From assembly GCA_002427745.1 (NCBI GenBank), contig DIYF01000122.1, positions 1 to 39,965 of the forward strand: a stretch of 39,965 bases of DNA, written 5' to 3'. The position numbers and the translations under genes are program-made. Position 1 is the first letter of the stretch; the number at the start of each line of letters is the position of its first letter. Below the pieces are notes generated by a model that was given only the letters and a program-made list of their open reading frames with translations, made no database searches and was not told where the DNA came from. Positions 8,808 to 17,311 of the stretch are shown in pieces. This stretch comes from Roseivirga sp. UBA6061. Its GTDB lineage: Bacteria; Bacteroidota; Bacteroidia; Cytophagales; Cyclobacteriaceae.

Positions 8808-8870
8808 AATACTACAATATTGTTTTAATCACCTATACCCTCTATAATTGTAACACTACAATTTAGTATT
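8808..8870. promoter_or_regulatory. symmetric operator array upstream of padR
   Basis: Three nested symmetries are visible. AATTGTA (8846-8852) and TACAATT (8857-8863) form a 7-bp inverted repeat around ACAC. AATACTA (8808-8814) and TAGTATT (8864-8870) form an outer inverted repeat. ACAATATTGT (8814-8823) is a perfect palindrome. ACTACAAT is repeated at 8811 and 8855, exactly 44 bases or about four helical turns apart. A TATAAT hexamer (8843-8848) overlaps the inner repeat. The array ends five bases before the padR ATG, as expected for autorepression by a dimeric winged-helix regulator. Confidence 0.7.
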
Positions 8871-8874
8871 AACA

Positions 8875-9207
8875 ATGGGGAAATTTCAGATCGGTGAGTT
8901 TGAAGAAGTAGTTTTACTCACTGTAGGCATACTACATGGCAATGCCTATGGTGTCACCATCCGCAAAGAACTGGAGGAAAGACTTGGCCGAACAGTCAGC
9001 GTGGGTGCGCTGCAAATAACCCTCCGCAGAATGGAAGAAAAAGGCTACCTGCAATCTGTACACGGAGAAAAAACAGAAAGAAGAGCAGGTCGGCCGAAGC
9101 TCTATTTTACCATTACACCTGCCGGAAAAAGAGCCATTACCTATACACGTCAAACGAGAAACGCTCTGTGGGATTCGCTGCCGGAGCTCGTATTAAATCT
9201 GGATTAG
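8875..9207 (+). CDS. PadR-family transcriptional regulator
   Basis: This 110-residue winged-helix repressor has the PadR signature: GEFEEVVLLTVGILHGNAYGVTI, then TVSVGALQITLRRMEEKGYL as the recognition helix and wing, and GRPKLYFTITPAGKRAI. It lacks a long C-terminal helical domain, as in the short PadR subfamily 2. Its start is five bases from a symmetric operator array, suggesting autoregulation. Its TAG stop overlaps the GTG start of the large permease by one base. PadR/permease pairs of this sort recur in Bacteroidota and probably form a regulated export or envelope-stress unit. The inducer is unknown. Confidence 0.92.
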   Translation: MGKFQIGEFEEVVLLTVGILHGNAYGVTIRKELEERLGRTVSVGALQITLRRMEEKGYLQSVHGEKTERRAGRPKLYFTITPAGKRAITYTRQTRNALWDSLPELVLNLD

Positions 9208-11873
9208 TGAAGCATAAACCCAAAAGACCTCCCCTGTTTGTACTCCGCTTGCTCAAGTGGTTTTGCAGGGAAAAATATCACGCTGATATAGAGGGTGATA
9301 TTATAGAGTCCTTTCAGGAAAACTCTGAAACGAGAGGCTCCCGCTCAGCCAAATGGCTTTTGTTAAGGGACATGCTGCAGCTTTTTCGGCCAGGCATTAT
9401 CAAGCCTGCGCCAGTACCGGGCAAGCCTTCTTTTGGCTTATGGAAGAACAACCTGAAATCAGCCCTGAGAAATCTGGTAAAGAAGAAAGAGTATAGTTTC
9501 GTAAATATACTTGGCCTCTCAATGGGCATAGCCTCTACCCTGCTGGTACTGCTCTATGTTCGGTATGAACAGTCATATGATAAATTTATGCCACAGGCAG
9601 AGCATGTCTTTAAACTGGTAGAAAACCGGACCTCCCCTGAAGGCACGAGTTTTAGCAGAACAGTTCCGTATAGTTTTGCCAGAATTCTCAGAGAAAACTA
9701 TCCTGAAGTAGCTAGTGCTACCGCTTTTTCAGGTCCTTACAGTGGTCAACAGGTTTTTATAAAGGACGCTCAGGGGCAGCGCATAGATTTTCTGGAAGAC
9801 CATGTATTGCTGGCAGATGATCAGTTTTTATCTGTTTTTAACCTGGAACTTCTCAGTGGAAATCCTGCGACAGCCCTGAAAGAACCCAATAGTGTGGTAC
9901 TAACAGAAAGTACCGCCAGGCGATTCTTTGGAGATACCGACCCGCTAGGTCAATTCATTTCTGCAGCGGGTAAGAACTCCATTGTTACGGGGGTATGCCG
10001 TGACCTGCCTGAAAACTCACACCTGAAGTTTAGCTATCTGGTGTCATCCACTTCTGTGGCATGGTTTAAAAGTGAGGATTTTACCCTCAGATCCACACAT
10101 TGTTACCTCCGGCTCCATCCTGAATCCAGTGCAGGTCAGCTGCAAGCCAGGTTTCCGGAAATGGTAAAAACTCATATGGTCATCGCGATTGAACGTGCCA
10201 ATGAAACATCCTGGGAGGCTTATCAGGCCGCAGGAAACGACTTTCACTTTTTCCTCAAACCACTGACAGCCATTCACCTTGACGCTGACAATCCAGGGGG
10301 TATGAAAGCCGGTGGCAGCAGACGCACCATGAATGTGCTCATAGCCATAGCCATTCTCATCTTTTGTATCGCCTGTGTGAACTTTGTCAACCTTGCCACC
10401 TCCAGGTCTGCTGAAAGAGCGAGAGAGGTGGGCGTGAGAAAAGTAATGGGATCTCAACGAAGTCAGCTGATCGTTCAGTTTCTGACCGAATCTATAGCAT
10501 TAAGCATATTGAGCAGCCTGGTGGCATTGGCTATTATCTACATGACCCTGCCCTACTTCAACCAGTTTGTAAACAGACAACTGACCTTCAGCCTTGATGC
10601 TGATCTGATACCCGGTTTACTGGCCCTGGGCGGATTTGTCGGTATACTAGCCGGGTTATACCCTGCCCTGGCCCTTTCTTCATTCAAACCTGTTTCGGTA
10701 CTCAAAGGCAGCTTTACAACCAGTGCTCGTGGAAGAGGCTTCAGAAACGGCCTTGTCATATTTCAGTTTTGTACCGCCATTGTGCTGGTCATCAGCACCC
10801 TGACCCTTCAACAACAACTGAATTTTATGGCTCAGAAAGACCTGGGGTTTGATAAAGACCAGCTGGTCATCATTGAGGGTACTTTTGACCGCAAGGGAAA
10901 TTTTGCAGAGCCTTATTTACAGGAAATCAAAAACCTTCCCCAGGTAAGTGGTGCTGCAGGCTCTCTTTGGGTTCAGGGCCTGAGAGGTACACGACATGAG
11001 CCTTATATGGCTGAAGGAGCTGACCATGAAGTCAATCTCCAAAGGGTTACCATGGGTGATGACTTTGCCAGGGTCATGGGGCTAGAGCTGGTGAGCGGGG
11101 CATTTTTCGCTCCCGGTATGACCGACTCAAATAAGGTATTGCTCAACGAAGTAGCTGCACAGAAGCTGGGCCTTGAAGAGCCTGTGGGCAAAAGAGTAGC
11201 GATGATCACCCATGAAAACGGTTTGACCCAACGAACCTACTTTACCGTGAAAGGCCTGATCAAAGACTTTCACTACGCCTCGCTGAAAGAAGAGATCGCA
11301 CCGATGATCATACTCAGCAACGAGCTTTACGCCAACCGCATGAGCTTTATTGTGGCACGACTCAATTCTGCAGGACCACAAGGCCTGGCTGCCCTTGAGC
11401 AAAAATGGGAGCAAATGGTTCCGGACCGCCCTTTCCGGTACAGGTTTTTTGATGAAATCATTGACGGTCAGTATAAAAGCGAGCAACGCAACGGAAAAGT
11501 TCTTTCTCTTTTCGCCAGTCTCAGCATAGTCATTGCCATTATGGGACTCTTTGCCCTTTCAGCCTATACCCTGAGTATAAGAAAAAAAGAGATCAGCATC
11601 AGAAAAGTGGTGGGCGCCAGTGTTCTGTCTATCCTGCGGCTGCTATCCCTAGATTTTTTCAAGATGATTATGGTAGCCCTGCTTATCGCCTTTCCTATCG
11701 CCTGGTATTGCATGGAAAGCTGGCTCAATGACTTTGCTTACAGGATTAACCTCAGTCCTGTGGTTTTCCTGCTGGCAGGAGGCCTTATCCTGGTTATTAC
11801 CTGGTGTACCATTAGTTATCAGTCGCTGAAAGCAGCCAGGACCAACCCGGTAAAGTATATCCACAGAGATTAG
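9207..11873 (+). CDS. FtsX/MacB-type ABC transporter permease with N-terminal prefix domain
   Basis: This inner-membrane permease has about 888 residues. The cytosolic N-terminal prefix (about 70 residues, RPPLFVLRLLKWFCREKY and IEGDIIESF) is characteristic of prefix-domain permeases encoded next to PadR. Then comes a MacB-like first transmembrane helix (YSFVNILGLSMGIASTLLVLL), a periplasmic domain, and an FtsX block of helices with AREVGVRKVMGSQRSQLI. A second periplasmic domain and a second FtsX block with KKEISIRKVVGASVLSILRLL follow. No ATPase gene is adjacent, so it must borrow one or act alone. The GTG at 9207, overlapping the padR stop, is chosen. An upstream GTG at 9168 would lie inside padR. 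Confidence 0.9.
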   Translation: MKHKPKRPPLFVLRLLKWFCREKYHADIEGDIIESFQENSETRGSRSAKWLLLRDMLQLFRPGIIKPAPVPGKPSFGLWKNNLKSALRNLVKKKEYSFVNILGLSMGIASTLLVLLYVRYEQSYDKFMPQAEHVFKLVENRTSPEGTSFSRTVPYSFARILRENYPEVASATAFSGPYSGQQVFIKDAQGQRIDFLEDHVLLADDQFLSVFNLELLSGNPATALKEPNSVVLTESTARRFFGDTDPLGQFISAAGKNSIVTGVCRDLPENSHLKFSYLVSSTSVAWFKSEDFTLRSTHCYLRLHPESSAGQLQARFPEMVKTHMVIAIERANETSWEAYQAAGNDFHFFLKPLTAIHLDADNPGGMKAGGSRRTMNVLIAIAILIFCIACVNFVNLATSRSAERAREVGVRKVMGSQRSQLIVQFLTESIALSILSSLVALAIIYMTLPYFNQFVNRQLTFSLDADLIPGLLALGGFVGILAGLYPALALSSFKPVSVLKGSFTTSARGRGFRNGLVIFQFCTAIVLVISTLTLQQQLNFMAQKDLGFDKDQLVIIEGTFDRKGNFAEPYLQEIKNLPQVSGAAGSLWVQGLRGTRHEPYMAEGADHEVNLQRVTMGDDFARVMGLELVSGAFFAPGMTDSNKVLLNEVAAQKLGLEEPVGKRVAMITHENGLTQRTYFTVKGLIKDFHYASLKEEIAPMIILSNELYANRMSFIVARLNSAGPQGLAALEQKWEQMVPDRPFRYRFFDEIIDGQYKSEQRNGKVLSLFASLSIVIAIMGLFALSAYTLSIRKKEISIRKVVGASVLSILRLLSLDFFKMIMVALLIAFPIAWYCMESWLNDFAYRINLSPVVFLLAGGLILVITWCTISYQSLKAARTNPVKYIHRD

Positions 11874-11920
11874 TACCCATCAGGATACTTTTCCCTCTTA
11901 TACTATACGAACAGATCAGT

Positions 11921-11928
11921 TACCTTTG
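11921..11928 (+). promoter_or_regulatory. candidate -7 promoter element TACCTTTG
   Basis: TACCTTTG matches TAnnTTTG and lies 15 bases upstream of the ATG at 11944. It overlaps the alternative TTG start at 11926, which argues that translation begins at the ATG. No -33 TTG was found at the right spacing. Confidence 0.45.
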
Positions 11929-11943
11929 TCGAAATCTGTTACT

Positions 11944-13281
11944 ATGTCCGGCTTTGAAGACCTTAACTTATCAAACCAACTGCACAATGCACTGGCAGAC
12001 TTGTCCTTCGATAAGCCCACCCCTATTCAGTCTGAAGCTTATCCGGTAATTCTATCAGGGAAAGATCTGGTAGGCATTGCACAAACCGGTACCGGAAAAA
12101 CTTTTGCCTACCTGCTTCCTCTTTTGCGGAATCTCAAATTCTCAAAGCAGGTGAATCCCAGAATACTCGTGCTGGTACCTACCCGCGAGCTGGTGCTGCA
12201 GGTGGTGGAACAAGCGCAGTTACTGACTGAATACATGTCGGTCAGGATTGTCGGGGTATACGGAGGAACCAATATCAATACCCAGGGACAGGAAGTAGCG
12301 CAGGGAGTAGATATACTGGTGGCCACTCCGGGGAGACTCTACGACCTTACACTCAATCGCCTGCTACAGCTTAAGTCGGTGAACAAAGTAGTAATTGATG
12401 AGGTGGATGTTATGCTGGATCAGGGTTTTCGTTTTCAGCTGCAAAACATCTTTGAGCTGCTGCCTGAGCGCAGGCAGAACATTATGTTTTCGGCTACCAT
12501 GACCGAGGAAGTGGATGACCTGATTGCCGACTATTTCGTCAATGCGCAGCGTATCTCCATTGCCCTGAGTGGCACCCGGCTGGATAATATTACACAACTC
12601 AGTTACCCTGCTCAGAACTTTCACACCAAGGCAAACCTGCTGAGCTATCTGCTGTCAGACAAACAGGTGTATAAAAAGGTACTCGTATTTGTAGCCAGTA
12701 AAAAGATAGCCGATCGCCTTTATGATACTCTGCTACCCGGGCACGGATCAGAACTGGGTATTATTCACTCCAACAAAAGCCAGAATTTCAGAATCAGGGC
12801 CATTGAAGATTTTGACAGTGGTCGTCATCGTATACTCCTGGCCACAGATGTTATTGGCCGGGGACTGGACTTTGATCAGATCAGCCATGTAGTGAATTTT
12901 GACGTGCCCCATTATCCTGAAAACTATATGCACCGTATTGGTCGTACGGGCAGAGCGGAACAACAAGGCACTGCTATCCTGTTTTTCAGCCCGAAAGAGC
13001 TGGAAGAAAAAGCTGCCATAGAAGCCTTGATGGACTATCAGATTCCGCAGGAAAACTTCCCTCCTCAGGTTGAGGTAACTACCACGCTCATTCCTGAGGA
13101 ACGTCCTAAAAACAAAGAAATTAATAGCCGGCATAAGGTCTCTAAGGCCTATACTCCGGGAGCAGCCTTTCACGAAAAGAAAGAGAAAAACAAAAAGCAG
13201 AACCTGGGCGGCTCCTACCGCAAGGAGATGGCCAAAAAGTATAAAAAGCCCAAAACCAAAGGAGGGAAAAAGAGAAGATGA
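11944..13281 (+). CDS. DEAD-box ATP-dependent RNA helicase
   Basis: This 445-residue helicase is probably involved in ribosome assembly or mRNA remodelling. Motifs in order are: F plus Q-motif KPTPIQSEAYP, Walker A AQTGTGKT, PTRELVLQVVEQ, TPGRLYDL, motif II DEVD (instead of DEAD), SATM, ATDVIGRGLDF and HRIGRTGRAEQ. The tail after residue 390 is lysine-rich (KKEKNKKQN, KKPKTKGGKKRR), as in RhlE-like proteins that bind RNA through basic extensions. An in-frame TTG at 11926 would add six residues but overlaps the promoter element. Its stop overlaps the esterase start by four bases (ATGA). Confidence 0.94.
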   Translation: MSGFEDLNLSNQLHNALADLSFDKPTPIQSEAYPVILSGKDLVGIAQTGTGKTFAYLLPLLRNLKFSKQVNPRILVLVPTRELVLQVVEQAQLLTEYMSVRIVGVYGGTNINTQGQEVAQGVDILVATPGRLYDLTLNRLLQLKSVNKVVIDEVDVMLDQGFRFQLQNIFELLPERRQNIMFSATMTEEVDDLIADYFVNAQRISIALSGTRLDNITQLSYPAQNFHTKANLLSYLLSDKQVYKKVLVFVASKKIADRLYDTLLPGHGSELGIIHSNKSQNFRIRAIEDFDSGRHRILLATDVIGRGLDFDQISHVVNFDVPHYPENYMHRIGRTGRAEQQGTAILFFSPKELEEKAAIEALMDYQIPQENFPPQVEVTTTLIPEERPKNKEINSRHKVSKAYTPGAAFHEKKEKNKKQNLGGSYRKEMAKKYKKPKTKGGKKRR

Positions 13282-14117
13282 TGAAGTGTTTCAGATTTCT
13301 GTTGGTCCTTTGCTATCTGTCTGTTACACAGCTCCTGGTGGCTCAAAGTGAAGTATCGGTTGATAACAGAAAGCCCTTCAGTATTGGTGAGACAATCGGG
13401 TTTGAGTCTGATATATTGGGTGAGACCCGGCAACTGAATATTTATCTGCCACAGAGCTACCATGACAGCACCACAAAGCAATACCCTGTTATTTACCTGC
13501 TTGACGGATCGGAAGATGAAGACTTCATTCATATCGCGGGACTCGTTCAGTTCGGCTCTTTTTCCTGGATAGGTATGATCCCGGAGTCCATCGTGGTAGG
13601 CATAGCGAACGAGGACCGAAGAAGGGATTTCACCTATCCCACTCAAAACAAGCGAGACAGAAGGGACTTCCCGACCGCAGGACATTCTGCAGCATTTATT
13701 GAATTTATCAACCGCGAGCTTCAGCCTCTGATTCAGCAGGAATATCGGGTGAGCAATACCAGAACGCTTATCGGGCAGTCGCTGGGTGGGCTACTGGCAA
13801 CCGAGGTGCTGTTTAAGGAGCCACAACTCTTTGATCACTATATTATCGTAAGTCCGAGCCTTTGGTGGGATAATGAGTCTCTGCTAAAAGCAACTCCCAA
13901 AACTATTACATCGCATAAGTCAGTCTTTATCGCGGTGGGTAAAGAAGGAAAGGTAATGGAAAGAACTGCCAGAGCTCTTTACGACAAGCTAAAGCGCTCC
14001 GATAATACAGACAGCAGGCTATATTTTCAGTTTTTAGAAGAGCAGGATCATGGAGATGCGCTGCACCTGGCTGTCTACAGTGCTTTTGAAAAAATCTTCT
14101 CCCGGGAAGATAAATAA
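13278..14117 (+). CDS. secreted alpha/beta-hydrolase, esterase D/Fes-like
   Basis: This 279-residue protein has an N-terminal signal peptide (FRFLLVLCYLSVTQLLVAQ) and so is exported. It belongs to the putative-esterase (esterase D, IroE/Fes) group. It shows TRQLNIYLPQSY and PVIYLLDGSEDEDF near the oxyanion region, the nucleophile elbow GQSLGG with Ser about residue 168, and the C-terminal histidine in EQDHGDALH. Substrates in this family include ferric-siderophore esters and acylated sugars; the substrate here is unknown. The ATGA overlap with the helicase suggests co-translation, though the two activities are not obviously related. Confidence 0.87.
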   Translation: MMKCFRFLLVLCYLSVTQLLVAQSEVSVDNRKPFSIGETIGFESDILGETRQLNIYLPQSYHDSTTKQYPVIYLLDGSEDEDFIHIAGLVQFGSFSWIGMIPESIVVGIANEDRRRDFTYPTQNKRDRRDFPTAGHSAAFIEFINRELQPLIQQEYRVSNTRTLIGQSLGGLLATEVLFKEPQLFDHYIIVSPSLWWDNESLLKATPKTITSHKSVFIAVGKEGKVMERTARALYDKLKRSDNTDSRLYFQFLEEQDHGDALHLAVYSAFEKIFSREDK

Positions 14118-14206
14118 GGCCAAACCGGCCTGTCGCCTGTTTCCGGTCCTTCTTCAGAAAATTTAAACAATTTCCTCAGGGGGGAATGCTGCCTCCTCAA
14201 CATAAC

Positions 14207-14234
14207 AGACCGTATTTCAGGGAAAGCACGGTCT
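14207..14234 (+). repeat. 7-bp inverted repeat abutting a start codon
   Basis: AGACCGT (14207-14213) and ACGGTCT (14228-14234) pair perfectly around a 14-base loop. The right arm ends one base before the ATG at 14236. In the mRNA the hairpin would partly bury the ribosome site. It could equally be an operator. No T-tract follows, so it is not a standard terminator. Confidence 0.4.
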
Positions 14235-14235
14235 C

Positions 14236-16164
14236 ATGAACTCAACTGGTATTCACATTCCTAAAATCGCAATATGCTCTCTGCTCTGCTCTTTCTTGCT
14301 AAGTATCACTTCCTGCGGTCAGGTGGCAGCCAATGCCGGCAGCCACAGTACATCCATTAAAGATGCCCGGGAAGCTTTTGAACGAAGAGAGCATGCTATC
14401 GCTTACGATATTTTCAATGACATCTGGAATGACCAGCAACAAAGCCTGCGGGACCGCACACTGGCCGGCCAGTACCTGGTTAAAATGAACTGGAGACTCT
14501 ACGGTACCCCTGAGAAAGCCCATGAAGTACTGAAACAACTGGAAGCACAGGAATATGAACGAAGTACAGCATATGTGCTGAGAAGTCGTATTCTGGCCGA
14601 TGAAGGAAGACTGGATGAAGCCATAGCTATGGCTCAAAAGGCCATAGACAAAGCTCAGTCAGAAACAGAGTCATATCATGGTCACATCACTTTCAGTAAG
14701 CAGGTGCTGACCAGAAGCCGTCAATTTCTCGATGATAACCCCCAAGGTTTTGATTCAAAAAACGCAGACCTCCTCAGTGCTCATAACACGCTCAAAGAGC
14801 TTTTGGCAGAAAACCCAAGAGATGTAGAAGCTGCCGAGCTGTATCTGTCATCTTCTCTGTTATTGAAAGACGGCTCCGAAGCCTTCAGAGCCTGGATGCT
14901 GTTTTATCATCACAAAAACATTGTGGACATTCACCCCAGTCTCCTATCCGAGCCTGAAAAATTCAGAAAGGCACTGATGAGTTATAGCCTGGCATCTGGA
15001 GATGATGAGGAAGTGACTACCGCAATCAAAGGACTGGCGGAATCCGGCTTCTATCATGCGGCCACACTCTTAAAAATCAGAGAGTTGGGCCTTAGCCCCT
15101 ACAAAGACCGGGAGATCAATGACATTATGCGATATGAGGGCTTTCTTAACGAGGTAAAGCGGATAACTCAGGACTTTTATCGCCAGACCGTTGCCGGCAA
15201 TGTAGCCATCTACGACTATACGGCTCAATACAATGAGCTGGCCACGAAGCTTTGGGATGACCTGGCCCGTGACGATGTGCACCCCACATTTTCAAGACAG
15301 GCCTTCAACCGCACTTTAGCCGCGCGATTCAAAACACTGATCAACTTTATGACCTCCGGTAATCACTATGGGCTTCATATGGGACATGTCATTCTGGACG
15401 ATCAGAGGACCATCAGCCAGTACGGGTACAGTGCTGATTTCCGCTATAAGGTGATAGACCATATGGTTTCCAATGGATTTTCAGCCTGGTTTTCAGATGG
15501 TAACAGTCAGGTTGGTGGCTGGGCCACAGATGACGGCTCCTTTCTGCAGGTACGTGCCGGGCTGGGAAAAGAAATGACCCGGATCTGGCTGCTGCTTACT
15601 GATCCGGTAGAATCACGCAAAGTACTCAACGACATGGAGCGTTTCACCAGCATGGAAGATGCCATGGCTGAGGAAAACCCCTACGCCTTTCTACCCTCGC
15701 TCAAACTCAGGCTTATCTACCATGAAAGCACAGCTATTCTGGACTCTCTGAAAGCCACAGGACTTACAGGGCCTCAGCTCAGGGTCGGTTTTATCAATCT
15801 GACAGAGAAAATTGCCCTGGACTCAAAAATCTATGCCCATGAAGGGCGCCATTCCATTGATTTTAAGCGGAACTACTCCAAAAGCTCAAAAGAACTCGAG
15901 TTTACAGCCAAGCTTTCTGAAATCTACTTCTCTGCCAGACCCAAGCTTCTTCTGGGTACGATTATAGGACCGAATATGGGAGACGGCACGGCACATGGAG
16001 AGGCCAATCTCAGACTGATCAAAGGACTGGTACATTGGGCGGATCAGCATCAGACAGAGATTGCCGGCTTTGATACATCGCGTCCTACCCAGCCACAGCT
16101 GGATAAGCTTAGCAATGCTCAATTGCGACAGGCGGTTAGATCTATGGACCCTATGGCCAATTGA
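14236..16164 (+). CDS. lipoprotein with TPR-like region and HExxH (zincin-like) motif
   Basis: This 642-residue protein is of unknown family. A lipoprotein signal ends at Cys27 (lipobox ITSC). Residues about 40-270 are TPR-like, with helix pairs such as YVLRSRILADEGRLDEAIAM. The C-terminal half holds HEGRH at residues 535-539, matching HExxH, in the context YAHEGRHSIDFK. The acidic helix KELEFTAKLSEIYFSA follows 12-25 residues later and could supply the third metal ligand of a gluzincin. Proteolytic or lytic activity at the envelope is an inference. The motif could also be fortuitous, although the flanking hydrophobic spacing resembles true zincins. The gene stands alone after the esterase. 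Confidence 0.75.
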   Translation: MNSTGIHIPKIAICSLLCSFLLSITSCGQVAANAGSHSTSIKDAREAFERREHAIAYDIFNDIWNDQQQSLRDRTLAGQYLVKMNWRLYGTPEKAHEVLKQLEAQEYERSTAYVLRSRILADEGRLDEAIAMAQKAIDKAQSETESYHGHITFSKQVLTRSRQFLDDNPQGFDSKNADLLSAHNTLKELLAENPRDVEAAELYLSSSLLLKDGSEAFRAWMLFYHHKNIVDIHPSLLSEPEKFRKALMSYSLASGDDEEVTTAIKGLAESGFYHAATLLKIRELGLSPYKDREINDIMRYEGFLNEVKRITQDFYRQTVAGNVAIYDYTAQYNELATKLWDDLARDDVHPTFSRQAFNRTLAARFKTLINFMTSGNHYGLHMGHVILDDQRTISQYGYSADFRYKVIDHMVSNGFSAWFSDGNSQVGGWATDDGSFLQVRAGLGKEMTRIWLLLTDPVESRKVLNDMERFTSMEDAMAEENPYAFLPSLKLRLIYHESTAILDSLKATGLTGPQLRVGFINLTEKIALDSKIYAHEGRHSIDFKRNYSKSSKELEFTAKLSEIYFSARPKLLLGTIIGPNMGDGTAHGEANLRLIKGLVHWADQHQTEIAGFDTSRPTQPQLDKLSNAQLRQAVRSMDPMAN

Positions 16165-16478
16165 TCGGGAACATAACTGGCTAATCCTGTCTCATATTAA
16201 CCCCTGAATACCATTGACAGACAAAACTTTATTGTTACCAAACCTCTGTTACTGTCTCAATCTGATACAGGACAGTCAACAAGAACTTTCCAAAAACCCT
16301 TGATCAGGGCGTTTCAACGCTGATTTCTTCCTTTTCTCTAAAACAAATCTTCTCCTCTGAAGAAGTTCTCTGCTGTTATTTGAAAAAATCCTGTGTACAG
16401 GGGTAACCCTTTTACTGCCCATAGTATTAACCGGCAACAATTACCAAAACACTTTTTCCATCATAAACCCATACCATT
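16165..16478. other. 314-base intergenic region, no gene seen
   Basis: No coding frame with a convincing start was found on either strand. It contains the near-palindrome CCTGTGTACAGG (centred near 16395) and pyrimidine-rich stretches, and probably holds the promoter of the gene at 16479. No TAnnTTTG element was found. Confidence 0.5.
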
Positions 16479-17255
16479 ATGAGTACAGACCAAAGTACCG
16501 GATTAATTACCCCAACCCTTACCCTTCCCTTGTCTGTGAACAATTCTGAGGGAGTACATATCGGACAGGTAGAAGTTTTCAAGCTTTTCGCTTCCATTGC
16601 TGCCAATGACGATAAGGGGATTATTATCGACAACGTGCTGCCCGGAGACGAAATCATCATTTATGATGCCTCGGGCATTGCCTCCTTTCGCATGACGAGC
16701 ATGAAAGCTGTAAAAGCTGCCGTGGGCATAGCCAATGCTGTGGCCACCAAAGCACTGCTGTACGCCACTGATGGTGCAGCCCTTCCCTTTACCAAAGCCT
16801 GGAACAGCGCACTGGATAAAATCGGTGATGCTGTGGGAGACAGCAAAATCAAACATTCCAGAAGAGATCCTTATGGCCTCGATCCCGGAACAGATGACTA
16901 TGCCAAGCATGAAGGTGGCCTGATTGTCTGCATGCCCAAAGCCAGGAAGGCTATCTACGCCAGCGACAGCTACCACCTGACGGGAGATACCAAAAACAAG
17001 GGAAGAAAGGAGAAATACTACCCGAAGAAGGCCATTGAAAACAATGTCTTTTACCCATGTAATGTCGATGGTGGTCGTATGTCAGGCGTTGCCCAGGAGG
17101 CCGGAGCGATTCACATACTGGCCTTTGATGATAAATTCAGCGATAATGCCGGATCTTACACCGTGGGTATGATCGTTCTGAGGAAGGACAGGCCCAGCGG
17201 AAAGTCAAAAGATGAACTGATCAGGGAAATACACAGCTCCCCCTGCTCCTTGTAG
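16479..17255 (+). CDS. PA-IL (LecA)-like carbohydrate-binding-fold protein
   Basis: This 258-residue protein has no signal peptide. Three segments match the order and spacing logic of Pseudomonas LecA. LPGDEIIIYDASGIASF (from residue 54) resembles its NPGD...GWASYG strand. DPYGLDPG...GGLIVC (about 130-150) resembles its GPQGDREHPDQGLICHD loop. FDDKFSDNAGSYTVGM (216-231) resembles its calcium and galactose loop NDVPGTYGNNSGSFSV. A helical insertion (residues 70-125) makes it about twice LecA's length. Calcium-dependent galactoside binding is therefore plausible but unproven, since the loop is about two residues shorter. It could be another member of the galactose-binding-like beta-sandwich group. 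Confidence 0.6.
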   Translation: MSTDQSTGLITPTLTLPLSVNNSEGVHIGQVEVFKLFASIAANDDKGIIIDNVLPGDEIIIYDASGIASFRMTSMKAVKAAVGIANAVATKALLYATDGAALPFTKAWNSALDKIGDAVGDSKIKHSRRDPYGLDPGTDDYAKHEGGLIVCMPKARKAIYASDSYHLTGDTKNKGRKEKYYPKKAIENNVFYPCNVDGGRMSGVAQEAGAIHILAFDDKFSDNAGSYTVGMIVLRKDRPSGKSKDELIREIHSSPCSL

Positions 17256-17268
17256 TTATTTCTACATG

Positions 17269-17304
17269 ATAATTCACCCTTGCCTTTGTTCAGGGGTGAA
17301 TTAT
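17269..17304. terminator. bidirectional hairpin terminator
   Basis: ATAATTCACCC (17269-17279) and GGGTGAATTAT (17294-17304) form a perfect 11-bp stem with a 14-base loop. It lies between the stops of two convergent genes, ending at 17255 and 17312. The A/T ends of the stem provide short T tracts in both directions. This is the expected place for a shared terminator. Confidence 0.7.
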
Positions 17305-17311
17305 TCTTCTG

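Noticed and set aside
9168..9206. Earlier GTG start for the FtsX-type permease
   Set aside because: It would lie inside padR; the GTG at 9207 overlapping the padR stop gives the natural coupled start.
12403..12414. DEVD instead of DEAD in the helicase as a sign of inactivity
   Set aside because: The Asp and Glu that bind magnesium and activate water are kept, and other motifs are intact; such changes are tolerated in the family.
12364..13173. Long antisense frames inside the DEAD-box helicase gene
   Set aside because: They are shadows of the strongly supported helicase frame and show no domain-like sequence or start context.
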